Source: Alistipes sp.
Lineage (GTDB): Bacteria > Bacteroidota > Bacteroidia > Bacteroidales > Rikenellaceae
DNA length: 37,367 nucleotides
NCBI GenBank assembly: GCA_029059935.1
Contig: JAIDUZ010000068.1
Location: 1-37,367, forward strand
Direction: 5' to 3'
Position numbers and translations under genes: made by a program. Shown here in pieces: positions 31,601 through 37,367 of the stretch; the first letter of the stretch is position 1; each line of letters opens with the position of its first letter. The notes under the pieces are model-generated. The model did not search any database. It saw nothing but the letters and a program-made list of their open reading frames with translations, and was not told the origin of the DNA.

Positions 31601-31690
31601 CGAATAATTTGCCGAGACGGGAGCATGTTGGGCGCAAGCCAAGTTTATTCGGGTTTTGTCGGGCCGGGAGTCTCCCGGACGCTGTCGAAT
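31601..31690. repeat. Degenerate copies of the 72-bp repeat
   Basis: Two diverged units. TTTGCCGAGACGGGAG followed by GGCGCAAGCCAAG (31608-31643) aligns with the right-end unit TTTGCCGAGCGGGAG...GGCGCAGCCAAAG. AGTTTATTCGGGTTTTG (from 31642) then aligns with AGTTTACTTGTATTTTG. Confidence 0.5.
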
Positions 31691-31711
31691 ATACGAAAAA
31701 TTGCGCCGTTC

Positions 31712-31742
31712 TTGTGCATTCGCAAAAAACTTTCTATCTTTG
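31712..31742 (+). promoter_or_regulatory. rplS promoter
   Basis: TTG at 31712-31714, a 20-bp spacer and TATCTTTG at 31735-31742. The leader to the ATG at 31888 is about 140 nt. Confidence 0.7.
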
Positions 31743-31887
31743 CCATCCCTTCGGGGACGCAGACCGACCTCTTTCAATGGGTGTCGCGGCAGCGGCGGGC
31801 GACCGCAGGATTATGGGGCAGAGGCTCCGTATGGTAGCCGGGATGCAGCGGGAATGTCGGATGCGAAACGTAAAATTCGTTGCAACA
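31743..31887 (+). promoter_or_regulatory. Long rplS leader, possible autoregulatory element
   Basis: This 145-nt untranslated leader is unusually long for this window and is rich in short self-complementary GC segments. Ribosomal protein leaders often bind their own product. I did not recognise a named motif, so this is a candidate only. Confidence 0.3.
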
Positions 31888-32268
31888 ATGAACAAAGACG
31901 CAATCATCAAGCTCGTCAACGAGCAGATGTGGCCCAAGACCGACGCCGACGTGCCGTCGTTCAAGGCCGGTGACACCATCACCGTGACCTACAAAATCGT
32001 CGAGGGCAGCAAGGAACGCCTCCAGAGCTTCCGCGGTGTGGTTATCCAGATCAAGGGCCAGGGCAAGACCAAGATGTTCACGATCCGCAAGATTTCGAAC
32101 GGCGTGGGTGTCGAGCGTATCTTCCCGCTCTACTCGCCCCACATCGAGAAGATCGAGGTCAACAAGGTCGGTGTGGTCCGTCGCGCCCGCATCTACTACC
32201 TGCGCAACCTCACGGGCAAGAAGGCCCGCATCAAGGAGAAGCGCATGACCTCCTCGTCGGAGAAATAG
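31888..32268 (+). CDS. rplS: 50S ribosomal protein L19
   Basis: L19 lies at the 30S-50S interface of the ribosome. The 126-residue protein has the conserved core [93 protein letters not shown] at 31888 is chosen because it gives the usual N-terminal length; ATG at 31861 would add nine residues. The gene has its own promoter and a strong terminator, so it is monocistronic. Confidence 0.96.
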   Translation: MNKDAIIKLVNEQMWPKTDADVPSFKAGDTITVTYKIVEGSKERLQSFRGVVIQIKGQGKTKMFTIRKISNGVGVERIFPLYSPHIEKIEVNKVGVVRRARIYYLRNLTGKKARIKEKRMTSSSEK

Positions 32269-32288
32269 TTCTCCCCGGGGCAATCGGA

Positions 32289-32329
32289 AAGCCGGATGTC
32301 GCTTGTGCGGCATCCGGCTTCGTTTTTTT
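32289..32329 (+). terminator. rplS terminator
   Basis: AAGCCGGATGTCGC and GCGGCATCCGGCTT form a stem of about 14 bp with one mismatch around TTGT, followed by CGTTTTTTT. It starts about 20 bp after the stop. Confidence 0.9.
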
Positions 32330-32390
32330 GGGGGGGGCAGGCAAGGTGGCCGGCGGCGGATTCGGCTCCCGCTTCCCGGGGCTTCCGCCT

Positions 32391-33164
32391 TTACTTCTTG
32401 CGTACCAGGTATATGTGGTCTTCAGGCAGGGCAAAGCGCGCCCGTTCTTCCGCTGTGAATGCGGTCGTATAGTCGATGTCGGCCGCTTCGAATCCGGCTT
32501 CGCGCAGCCGGTCGGCATAGTCGGTGCCGTAGATGCGCCGGTGGTCGTATTGCCCGAAGATGCGGGTGCGTTCGGCCGGGTCGGTGACGGAGTCGTCTTC
32601 GTAGGTCTTCTCGCGGCTCAGGTCCACGGGCGAGAGCAGCATGCCCCAGCCTCCCGGACGCAGGATGCGGTGCAGCTCGCGCAGGGCCCGGCGGTCGTCG
32701 GCCACATGTTCCAGCAGGTGATTGCAGATGACGACGTCAACCGATGCGTCGGCCAGCGGAATCTGCTGTACGTCGAAATGGAGCTCGGCGAGCGGACTCT
32801 CCAGGTCGGCCGTGACATAACGTTCGGGATGTGCGGCGAAATGGGGTTTCAGATGGCGTTTGATGCACACTTCGGGAGCTATGTGGAGCGTCTGCGGATG
32901 GGTGCGCAGCAGGTCGGTCTCGCGCGTCAGATAGAGCCACAGCAGCCGATGGCGTTCGAGCGACAGGCAGGAGGGGCACAGCGCATTGGGCCGCGCCTGC
33001 ACATAGCCGTAGGGCAGGAAGCGGCGGAACCGTGCGCCGCAGACGGGGCATTCGACGCCGCGGCCCCGGTAGAAGAGCCCGACAAGGGGCACGGCCCATC
33101 CGGCCATGCGTTGCAGCACGGGCCGCGGGATGCGGTTCAGCGCCCAGCGAATCAGTCGTTTCAT
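32391..33164 (-). CDS. Class I SAM-dependent methyltransferase with N-terminal zinc ribbon
   Basis: A 257-residue protein. The N-terminus (about 1-30) is basic and hydrophobic. Residues about 38-70 carry two CxxC pairs (CPVCG and CPSCL), a probable zinc ribbon. The methyltransferase fold follows, with a degenerate motif I around TLHIAPE, an acidic TADLESP, and the type-11 core VDVVICNHLLEHVADDRRALRELHRILRPGGW. The substrate is unknown. The gene lies 3 bp after xseB and ends the apparent prfA operon, converging on the rplS terminator. Confidence 0.8.
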   Translation of the reverse strand: MKRLIRWALNRIPRPVLQRMAGWAVPLVGLFYRGRGVECPVCGARFRRFLPYGYVQARPNALCPSCLSLERHRLLWLYLTRETDLLRTHPQTLHIAPEVCIKRHLKPHFAAHPERYVTADLESPLAELHFDVQQIPLADASVDVVICNHLLEHVADDRRALRELHRILRPGGWGMLLSPVDLSREKTYEDDSVTDPAERTRIFGQYDHRRIYGTDYADRLREAGFEAADIDYTTAFTAEERARFALPEDHIYLVRKK

Positions 33165-33167
33165 TCG

Positions 33168-33356
33168 TTATCCCAGTATTTTGTCCACCTCGGCTTCGGC
33201 TTTCAGCAGCCGGGCCTTGCAGGCGGCTATCAGTTCGGTGGCGCGCTTGATTTCGGCGGCCAGGGAGTCGACGGTGACCTCCTCGCGCTGGATGCGGCCC
33301 AGAATCTCTTCGATGCGGGTCATCGCTTCTTCGTAGGTCAGCTCTTTTTTTGCCAT
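33168..33356 (-). CDS. xseB: Exodeoxyribonuclease VII small subunit
   Basis: A 62-residue helical protein with the family pattern LTYEEAMTRIEEILGRIQREEVTVDSLAAEIKRATELIAACKARL. XseB binds in several copies to XseA to form exonuclease VII. Its start overlaps the xseA end by 19 bp, as expected for a coupled subunit pair. Confidence 0.95.
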   Translation of the reverse strand: MAKKELTYEEAMTRIEEILGRIQREEVTVDSLAAEIKRATELIAACKARLLKAEAEVDKILG

Positions 33357-34597
33357 ATCTTTGTGTCGTTTACGGTTGCGGTCAGCGTGCCGTCGGCAAG
33401 GCGGATTTCCACTTCGTCGCCCCGGCGTACTTCGCGCGCCGAGGTGAGGGCCCGGTCGCCGCTGCGGAGCAGGGCGAAGCCCAGTTTGAGCAGCCGTTCG
33501 GGTGCATGGGCGGCTGCGATGTCGGCCGCGTTGTCCAGCCGCATGCGTTCGTGGGCCAGCAATTCGCGCGCCGCAGAGGCCGGCCGGTCCGTCAGCTGGT
33601 CCATGCGCATCTTTTCGCGTGCCAGGCGTTCGGCGGCCAGCCGCCGCAGGTCGCCCAGCATTCTTTCGAGTTCCAGCGCCGCCGCATGCGTCCGGCTGCG
33701 GGTAAATTCCGCCAGCCGCAGTGCCGCCGTTTCGAGGTCGGTGTGGAGCTGCCCCGCCCGTTCGTCCAGCCAGCCGGCAACGGCAGTGGGCGTTTTCAGC
33801 GATGCGAAAGCCACCAGGTCGGCCACGCTCGTGTCCTTGTCATGTCCGATGCCCGTCAGCACCGGCAGCGGAAACTGCGCCACGTAGGAGCTGAGCCGGT
33901 AGGCGTTGAAGCAGTTGAGGTCGCTGGCCGAGCCGCCGCCGCGTATCAGCGCCACGGCATCGAATTCTTCCTGCCGTTCGGCTATGCGGCACAGGGCGTC
34001 GATGACCGAGTTTTCGGCTTCGGCACCCTGGACGAACGCGTCGAACAGCGTGAGCCGGAATCGGTAGGGGCTCTTTTCCAGTTCTTTGCAGAAGTCGCGG
34101 TAGCCTGCCGCCTGCGCGCTCGATACGACGGCTATGCGCTGGATGCCGGCCGGTGCTGCGAGTTGCCGGTTCATCTCCCACACCCCGTCGTCTTGCAGTC
34201 GGCGGACGGTCTCCTGCCGTTGCAGCTCCATGTCGCCCAGGGTGTGGCTCGGGTCGATGTCGGTGATTTGGAGGGCGAACCCGTAGATTTCATGATAGGT
34301 GACCAGCGCTTTGGCCAGAATCCGCAGTCCCGGTTCGAGAGCCCGCCCCGTTTCGGTTTCGAAACGGGCGGCGATGCGGGGATAGGCGCTGTTCCATATC
34401 ATGGCGCGCGCCTGGGCCGTGGGCACTCCGTTCTCGCCCCCTTTTTCCACCAGTTCGAGGTAGCAGTGACCCGAGTAGTTGACTTTGAGTTCCGAGATTT
34501 CGGCACTCACCCACACGGGCAGTTCGAACCGTTCGTCGAGCGATTGCTTGACGGCGTGCAGCAGTTCGCGCAGGGTGACGGGACGGGGTTCGGCCAT
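33338..34597 (-). CDS. xseA: Exodeoxyribonuclease VII large subunit
   Basis: Catalytic subunit of the single-strand exonuclease VII, 419 residues. The N-terminal OB domain (about 5-110) includes VWVSAEISELKVNYSGHCYLELVEKG. The nuclease core has VVSSAQAAGYRDF, VALIRGGGSASDLNCFNAYRLSSYVAQFPLPVLTGIGHDKDTSVAD and a coiled-coil C-terminal region. The short C-terminal KLGFALLRSGDRALTSAREVRRGDEVEIRLADG matches the family end. ATG at 34597 is preferred; further in-frame sequence lies inside menA. It is 5 bp after menA. Confidence 0.95.
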   Translation of the reverse strand: MAEPRPVTLRELLHAVKQSLDERFELPVWVSAEISELKVNYSGHCYLELVEKGGENGVPTAQARAMIWNSAYPRIAARFETETGRALEPGLRILAKALVTYHEIYGFALQITDIDPSHTLGDMELQRQETVRRLQDDGVWEMNRQLAAPAGIQRIAVVSSAQAAGYRDFCKELEKSPYRFRLTLFDAFVQGAEAENSVIDALCRIAERQEEFDAVALIRGGGSASDLNCFNAYRLSSYVAQFPLPVLTGIGHDKDTSVADLVAFASLKTPTAVAGWLDERAGQLHTDLETAALRLAEFTRSRTHAAALELERMLGDLRRLAAERLAREKMRMDQLTDRPASAARELLAHERMRLDNAADIAAAHAPERLLKLGFALLRSGDRALTSAREVRRGDEVEIRLADGTLTATVNDTKIWQKKS

Positions 34598-34602
34598 GCG
34601 TG

Positions 34603-35487
34603 TCAGCCCAAGAGTATGCCGATGGTGAGCAGCAGGCCGAACAGCTGCATGTTGCGGGCCGTTTCGCCCAGGCAGACGTTGAGTTCGTCGCCGTGGTCGA
34701 TGCGGATGATCTTGCGCCAGGTCAGGAAGAACGGGATGCCGTAGAGCAGCGGCAGCAGGGCCGCCCATATCCGTCCGTCGATTCCGAGCGAAAGGGTGAG
34801 CGCCAGAGCCGCGATTCCGAGCGCCAGGTAGCCCCAGCGGCCGACCTGCTCGCCCAGGATGACGACCACGGTGCGCTTGCCGCAGCGGGCATCTTCGGTG
34901 CGGTCGCGGAAGTTGTTGATCCACAGCATGGTATCGATAATAAGTCCGCAGGCTATGGCCGCAGCGGTGATTTGCGGCGTCCAGGCGCCGGTCTGAATCC
35001 AGTAGGTGAAGCCGGCCGGTATCACGCCGAAGAAAGTCACGACGGCCACGTCGCCCAGTCCGTGGTAGGCCAGAGGCCAGGGGCCGGCCGTGTAGAGGTA
35101 GGCGAACAGCAGGCAGGCGAGACCCACGAGGATGAGTTTCCATCCGCCGAAGAAGAGCAGTCCGCAGCCGACGGCTGCGGCGGCCAGCGTGAAACAGGCG
35201 ATGCCGGCTTTCATGGCCGGCAGGGTGATGAAGCCTTTGGCGAAAGCGCGGTCGGGGCCGAGCCGGTCGGGTTGGTCGGCACCGCGCTGGAAGTCGCAGA
35301 GGTCGTTGACCAGGTTGGCGGTGCACTGGGTCAGCACGGCGAAGAGCAGGCACAGCACCATGATCGTGAGGTTGAACCTGCCGTCGCTCCAGGCCATGGC
35401 CGAGCCGACCGCTACGGGAATGACCGATGCCCCGAGGCTGTAGGGCCGTACGGCAAGCACCCAGGCGGCGAAAGAGTTGGTTTTCAT
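34603..35487 (-). CDS. menA: 1,4-dihydroxy-2-naphthoate polyprenyltransferase
   Basis: MenA attaches a polyprenyl chain to 1,4-dihydroxy-2-naphthoate, giving demethylmenaquinone. The 294-residue membrane protein has the UbiA-type motifs NDLCDFQRGAD (residues about 60-70) and NNFRDRTED in the second half, with about nine hydrophobic segments. The N-terminal AWVLAVRPYSLGASVIPVAVGSA is typical of MenA. The polyprenyl synthase at 18586 could supply its side chain. It lies 19 bp after the plug/TonB-like gene. Confidence 0.94.
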   Translation of the reverse strand: MKTNSFAAWVLAVRPYSLGASVIPVAVGSAMAWSDGRFNLTIMVLCLLFAVLTQCTANLVNDLCDFQRGADQPDRLGPDRAFAKGFITLPAMKAGIACFTLAAAAVGCGLLFFGGWKLILVGLACLLFAYLYTAGPWPLAYHGLGDVAVVTFFGVIPAGFTYWIQTGAWTPQITAAAIACGLIIDTMLWINNFRDRTEDARCGKRTVVVILGEQVGRWGYLALGIAALALTLSLGIDGRIWAALLPLLYGIPFFLTWRKIIRIDHGDELNVCLGETARNMQLFGLLLTIGILLG

Positions 35488-35506
35488 GATTGGGGTGTGT
35501 TGGGAT

Positions 35507-36046
35507 TTATCGGATGCGCAGGTAGGGCTCGCCCGGCATGGGTTTGCCTTCGGGAAGCCGGACGGTCACGACGCCTTCGCTCTCGACCGGGCGGCCGTTC
35601 TTGAGCGCCGGATGCCATCGCGGTGCTTCGGCCACGGCTTTCAGCACGCGCCGTTTGAGGCGGGCGTCGGTCGATTCCAGGATTTCGGTGACCCGGGTTT
35701 CGCCTTCGGGGGTGATTCGGTAGCGCAGGGCGACGCGTGCCGCAGGTTCGTCGGCATCCCATTGCACCTGTGCGGCGATGTAGCTGCCGAACGTGAGCGA
35801 GTCGATGCCGAACCGGGCGGCCGAATCGTAGCGCAGCGTGATGAGAATCACTCCGTTGGCCGCTTCGGGGCCGAACCTGGCGATGGTCTCCTCGTCGGCC
35901 GGGAGTTCGTCGATGCTTTCGATGTCGTCGGGCGGAATCGATGCGATTTCGTCGCGCGGCGAGCCGTTGACCAGGTAGAGGGGCTTCTGTGCGGCCAAAG
36001 GCGTTCCCGCGAGCAGGGCGGCCAGGAGCAGGAGGGTGCGTATCAT
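35507..36046 (-). CDS. Small secreted protein with TonB-receptor-plug-like and TonB C-terminal-like segments
   Basis: A 179-residue protein. Residues 1-19 (MIRTLLLLAALLAGTPLAA) form a signal peptide. Residues about 22-75 contain PLYLVNGSP, DDIESIDEL and GPEAANGVILITLRY, which read like a shortened TonB-dependent receptor plug (PLYVVDG, DIESIEVLKD, GANGVILITTK). Residues about 105-175 contain RVTEILESTDARLKRRVLKAVAEAPRWHPALKNGRPV, like the TonB C-terminal domain. There is no N-terminal membrane anchor as in real TonB. The gene has an earlier in-frame ATG at 36067, but 36046 gives the cleaner signal peptide. Its function is unknown. Confidence 0.75.
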   Translation of the reverse strand: MIRTLLLLAALLAGTPLAAQKPLYLVNGSPRDEIASIPPDDIESIDELPADEETIARFGPEAANGVILITLRYDSAARFGIDSLTFGSYIAAQVQWDADEPAARVALRYRITPEGETRVTEILESTDARLKRRVLKAVAEAPRWHPALKNGRPVESEGVVTVRLPEGKPMPGEPYLRIR

Positions 36047-36094
36047 GAGGGATGTTTTCGGACCCAACGTCGTGCGACCGGGAAAAATTGCCTG

Positions 36095-37180
36095 TTACAG
36101 TTCGCTTTCCTTGAGCCGTTCGGCGTTCTCGGCCACGATCAGATGGTCGATGCAGTCCTGGATGTCGCCGTCCATGAAGGCCGCCAGGTTGTAGATGGTG
36201 TAGTTGATGCGGTGGTCGGTGATGCGCCCCTGGGGGTAGTTGTAGGTGCGGATTTTGGCCGAGCGGTCGCCCGTCGAGACCATCGTCTTGCGCTTCGATG
36301 CGATCTCGTCCAGATATTTGGAGTATTCGAGGTTGAAGACGCGCGTGCGCAGCTCTTCGAACGCCTTGTCGAAGTTCTTCAGCTGCGATTTCTGGTCCTG
36401 GCACTGCACGACGATGCCCGTGGGGATGTGGGTCAGACGGATAGCCGAATAGGTGGTGTTGACCGACTGTCCGCCGGGTCCCGAGGCGCAGAAGATGTCC
36501 TTGCGGATGTCGTTCATCGAAATCTCGATGTCGAACTCCTCGGCTTCGGGCAGCACGGCCACCGAGGCGGCCGAGGTGTGGACGCGTCCCTGGGTCTCGG
36601 TCTGCGGTACGCGCTGCACGCGGTGGACGCCCGATTCGTATTTGAGCGTGCCGTAGACGTTCTGTCCCGACACCTTCATCACCACCTCCTTGTAGCCGCC
36701 GGCGGCGCCTTCCGAGAACGAGGTGAGTTCGTAGCGCCAGCCTTTCGACTCGACATATTTGGTGTACATGCGCAGCAGGTCGCCGGCGAAGATGGCCGCT
36801 TCGTCGCCGCCCGTGCCGCCGCGTATCTCGACGATGGCGTTCTTCGAGTCCTGGGGGTCCTTGGGAATCAGCAGCAGCTTGATTTCCTCCTCCATGCGTT
36901 CGATGGCCGGTTCGAGTTCGGCTATCTCCTCGCGGGCCATTTCGCGCATCTCTTCGTCTTTGTCGTTGAGCAGCACGTCCTTGGCTTCGGCCAGGTTGGC
37001 GATGGCCGTGCGGAAACGTTCGGAGGTCTCGATGATGGGTTCCAGTTCCTTGTACTCCTTGTTGAGCTGCACGAACTGCTTCACGTCGGCGATCACTTCG
37101 GGGTCGGTGAGTTTCTGCCCGGTCTCTTCGTATTTGAGTTTCAGACCGTCGAGGCGGTTCAGGATGGAAAGGTCTGCCAT
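36095..37180 (-). CDS. prfA: Peptide chain release factor 1
   Basis: RF1 reads UAA and UAG stop codons and triggers peptide release. The 361-residue protein has the N-terminal helical domain, the stop-codon-reading PxT motif as Pro-Gln-Thr in RVPQTETQGRVHTSAASVAVLPE, and the catalytic GGQ in CASGPGGQSVNTTYSAIRLTH. PxT rather than SPF marks it as RF1. ATG at 37180 is standard. It is the first gene of the operon running to the methyltransferase, with a promoter 22 nt upstream set next to a tandem repeat. Confidence 0.97.
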   Translation of the reverse strand: MADLSILNRLDGLKLKYEETGQKLTDPEVIADVKQFVQLNKEYKELEPIIETSERFRTAIANLAEAKDVLLNDKDEEMREMAREEIAELEPAIERMEEEIKLLLIPKDPQDSKNAIVEIRGGTGGDEAAIFAGDLLRMYTKYVESKGWRYELTSFSEGAAGGYKEVVMKVSGQNVYGTLKYESGVHRVQRVPQTETQGRVHTSAASVAVLPEAEEFDIEISMNDIRKDIFCASGPGGQSVNTTYSAIRLTHIPTGIVVQCQDQKSQLKNFDKAFEELRTRVFNLEYSKYLDEIASKRKTMVSTGDRSAKIRTYNYPQGRITDHRINYTIYNLAAFMDGDIQDCIDHLIVAENAERLKESEL

Positions 37181-37202
37181 AAAAGTCTCTTTGCTTGAGA
37201 TG

Positions 37203-37210
37203 CAAAGATA
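37203..37210 (-). promoter_or_regulatory. -7 promoter box of the prfA operon
   Basis: TATCTTTG on the minus strand, 22 nt from the prfA start. A TTG at 20-bp spacing lies in the first repeat unit (CAAG at 37231-37234 on the plus strand), so the repeat provides the probable -33 element. Confidence 0.7.
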
Positions 37211-37367
37211 CGAATAAGCGAGCGCAAAAGCAAGTTTACTTGTATTTTGCCGAGCGGGAGTATCTTCGGCGCAGCCAAAGTCGAATAAGCCGAGCGCAAA
37301 AGCAAGTTTACTTGTATTTTGCCGAGCGGGAGTATCTTCGGCGCAGCCAAAGTCGAATAAGCCGAGC
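37211..37367. repeat. 72-bp tandem repeat upstream of prfA
   Basis: Units begin CGAATAAGC at 37211, 37282 and 37354, spaced 71 and 72 bp. The third is cut by the window end. Each unit holds CAAGTTTACTTG (an inverted repeat) and GCCGA...TCGGC. Units 1 and 2 are nearly identical. The period of 24 codons leaves an open minus-strand frame, which I regard as non-coding. Confidence 0.9.

Larger units (their letters stand above)
31589..31887. other. Divergent surE / rplS regulatory region
   Basis: This 299-bp region holds the surE -7 box (31593-31600, minus), a degenerate two-unit copy of the 72-bp repeat seen at the window's right end (about 31601-31690), a palindrome CCGGGAG-T-CTCCCGG (31664-31678), the rplS promoter (31735-31742) and a leader of about 140 nt before the rplS ATG. 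Confidence 0.6.

Noticed and set aside
37159..37350. A minus-strand frame of 63 codons with an internal 24-residue repeat
   Set aside because: The periodicity follows from the 72-bp DNA repeat being divisible by three; it also enters prfA out of frame and has the prfA promoter inside it.

Overview
The window looks like a chromosomal, mostly core-genome stretch of a GC-rich member of the Bacteroidota, most like Alistipes/Rikenellaceae. This is inference from gene content: a GldE-type CNNM/CBS protein beside a PPTase, DUF4270 beside a GT5 starch synthase, a ftsX-DUF3098-uppP-truB-queA run, DUF4837, a MenA quinone pathway and an FHS-family sugar transporter. It also fits the promoters, many of which carry the Bacteroidota-type TAnnTTTG -7 box, often with TTTG or TTG about 19-21 bp upstream. 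I see no tRNA, rRNA, CRISPR array, complete insertion sequence or prophage.

Layout. 1-5650 (+): ftsA, ftsZ, a CNNM/CBS (GldE-like) membrane protein, a phosphopantetheinyl transferase and a pentapeptide-repeat protein. 5748-9291 (-): topA followed by a secreted C1B cysteine peptidase. 9371-11783 (-): short GT5 starch synthase overlapping a DUF4270 lipoprotein. 12004-18267 (-): a tightly packed run yfhO, ftsX, DUF3098, uppP, truB, queA. 18586-20984 (+): long-chain polyprenyl diphosphate synthase and an FHS-family MFS transporter. 21417-22067 (-): hemolysin III/PAQR protein, divergent from a RelA/SpoT homologue (22147-24342, +). 24641-27104 (-): DUF4837 lipoprotein and cardiolipin synthase. 27256-28588 (+): polysaccharide deacetylase and EF-P. 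28647-29045: a relic of a C-type-lectin-like variable or FISUMP-type protein. 29131-30740 (-): NarL-type response regulator and its kinase. 30791-31573 (-): surE, divergent from rplS (31888-32268, +). 32391-37180 (-): an apparent operon prfA, plug/TonB-like protein, menA, xseA, xseB, methyltransferase.

Together the genes cover division (FtsA/Z/X), envelope lipid and carrier metabolism (UppP, polyprenyl synthase, Cls), translation and tRNA/rRNA function (EF-P, L19, RF1, TruB, QueA), stringent response, DNA topology and repair (TopA, ExoVII) and menaquinone synthesis.

The least ordinary content lies between genes. Purine-rich heptanucleotide repeats (RGTGAAA type) start at or within a few bases of the stop codons of several unrelated genes, always in the orientation of the upstream gene. 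A 72-bp tandem repeat abuts the prfA promoter and has a degenerate relative between surE and rplS. A lone C-terminal lectin-fold fragment sits downstream of efp. Other points of interest are a RelA/SpoT protein lacking key hydrolase residues, a 179-residue protein joining a TonB-receptor-plug-like segment to a TonB C-terminal-like segment, an apparently leaderless deacetylase gene, and an ftsA reading frame without a recognisable start codon.
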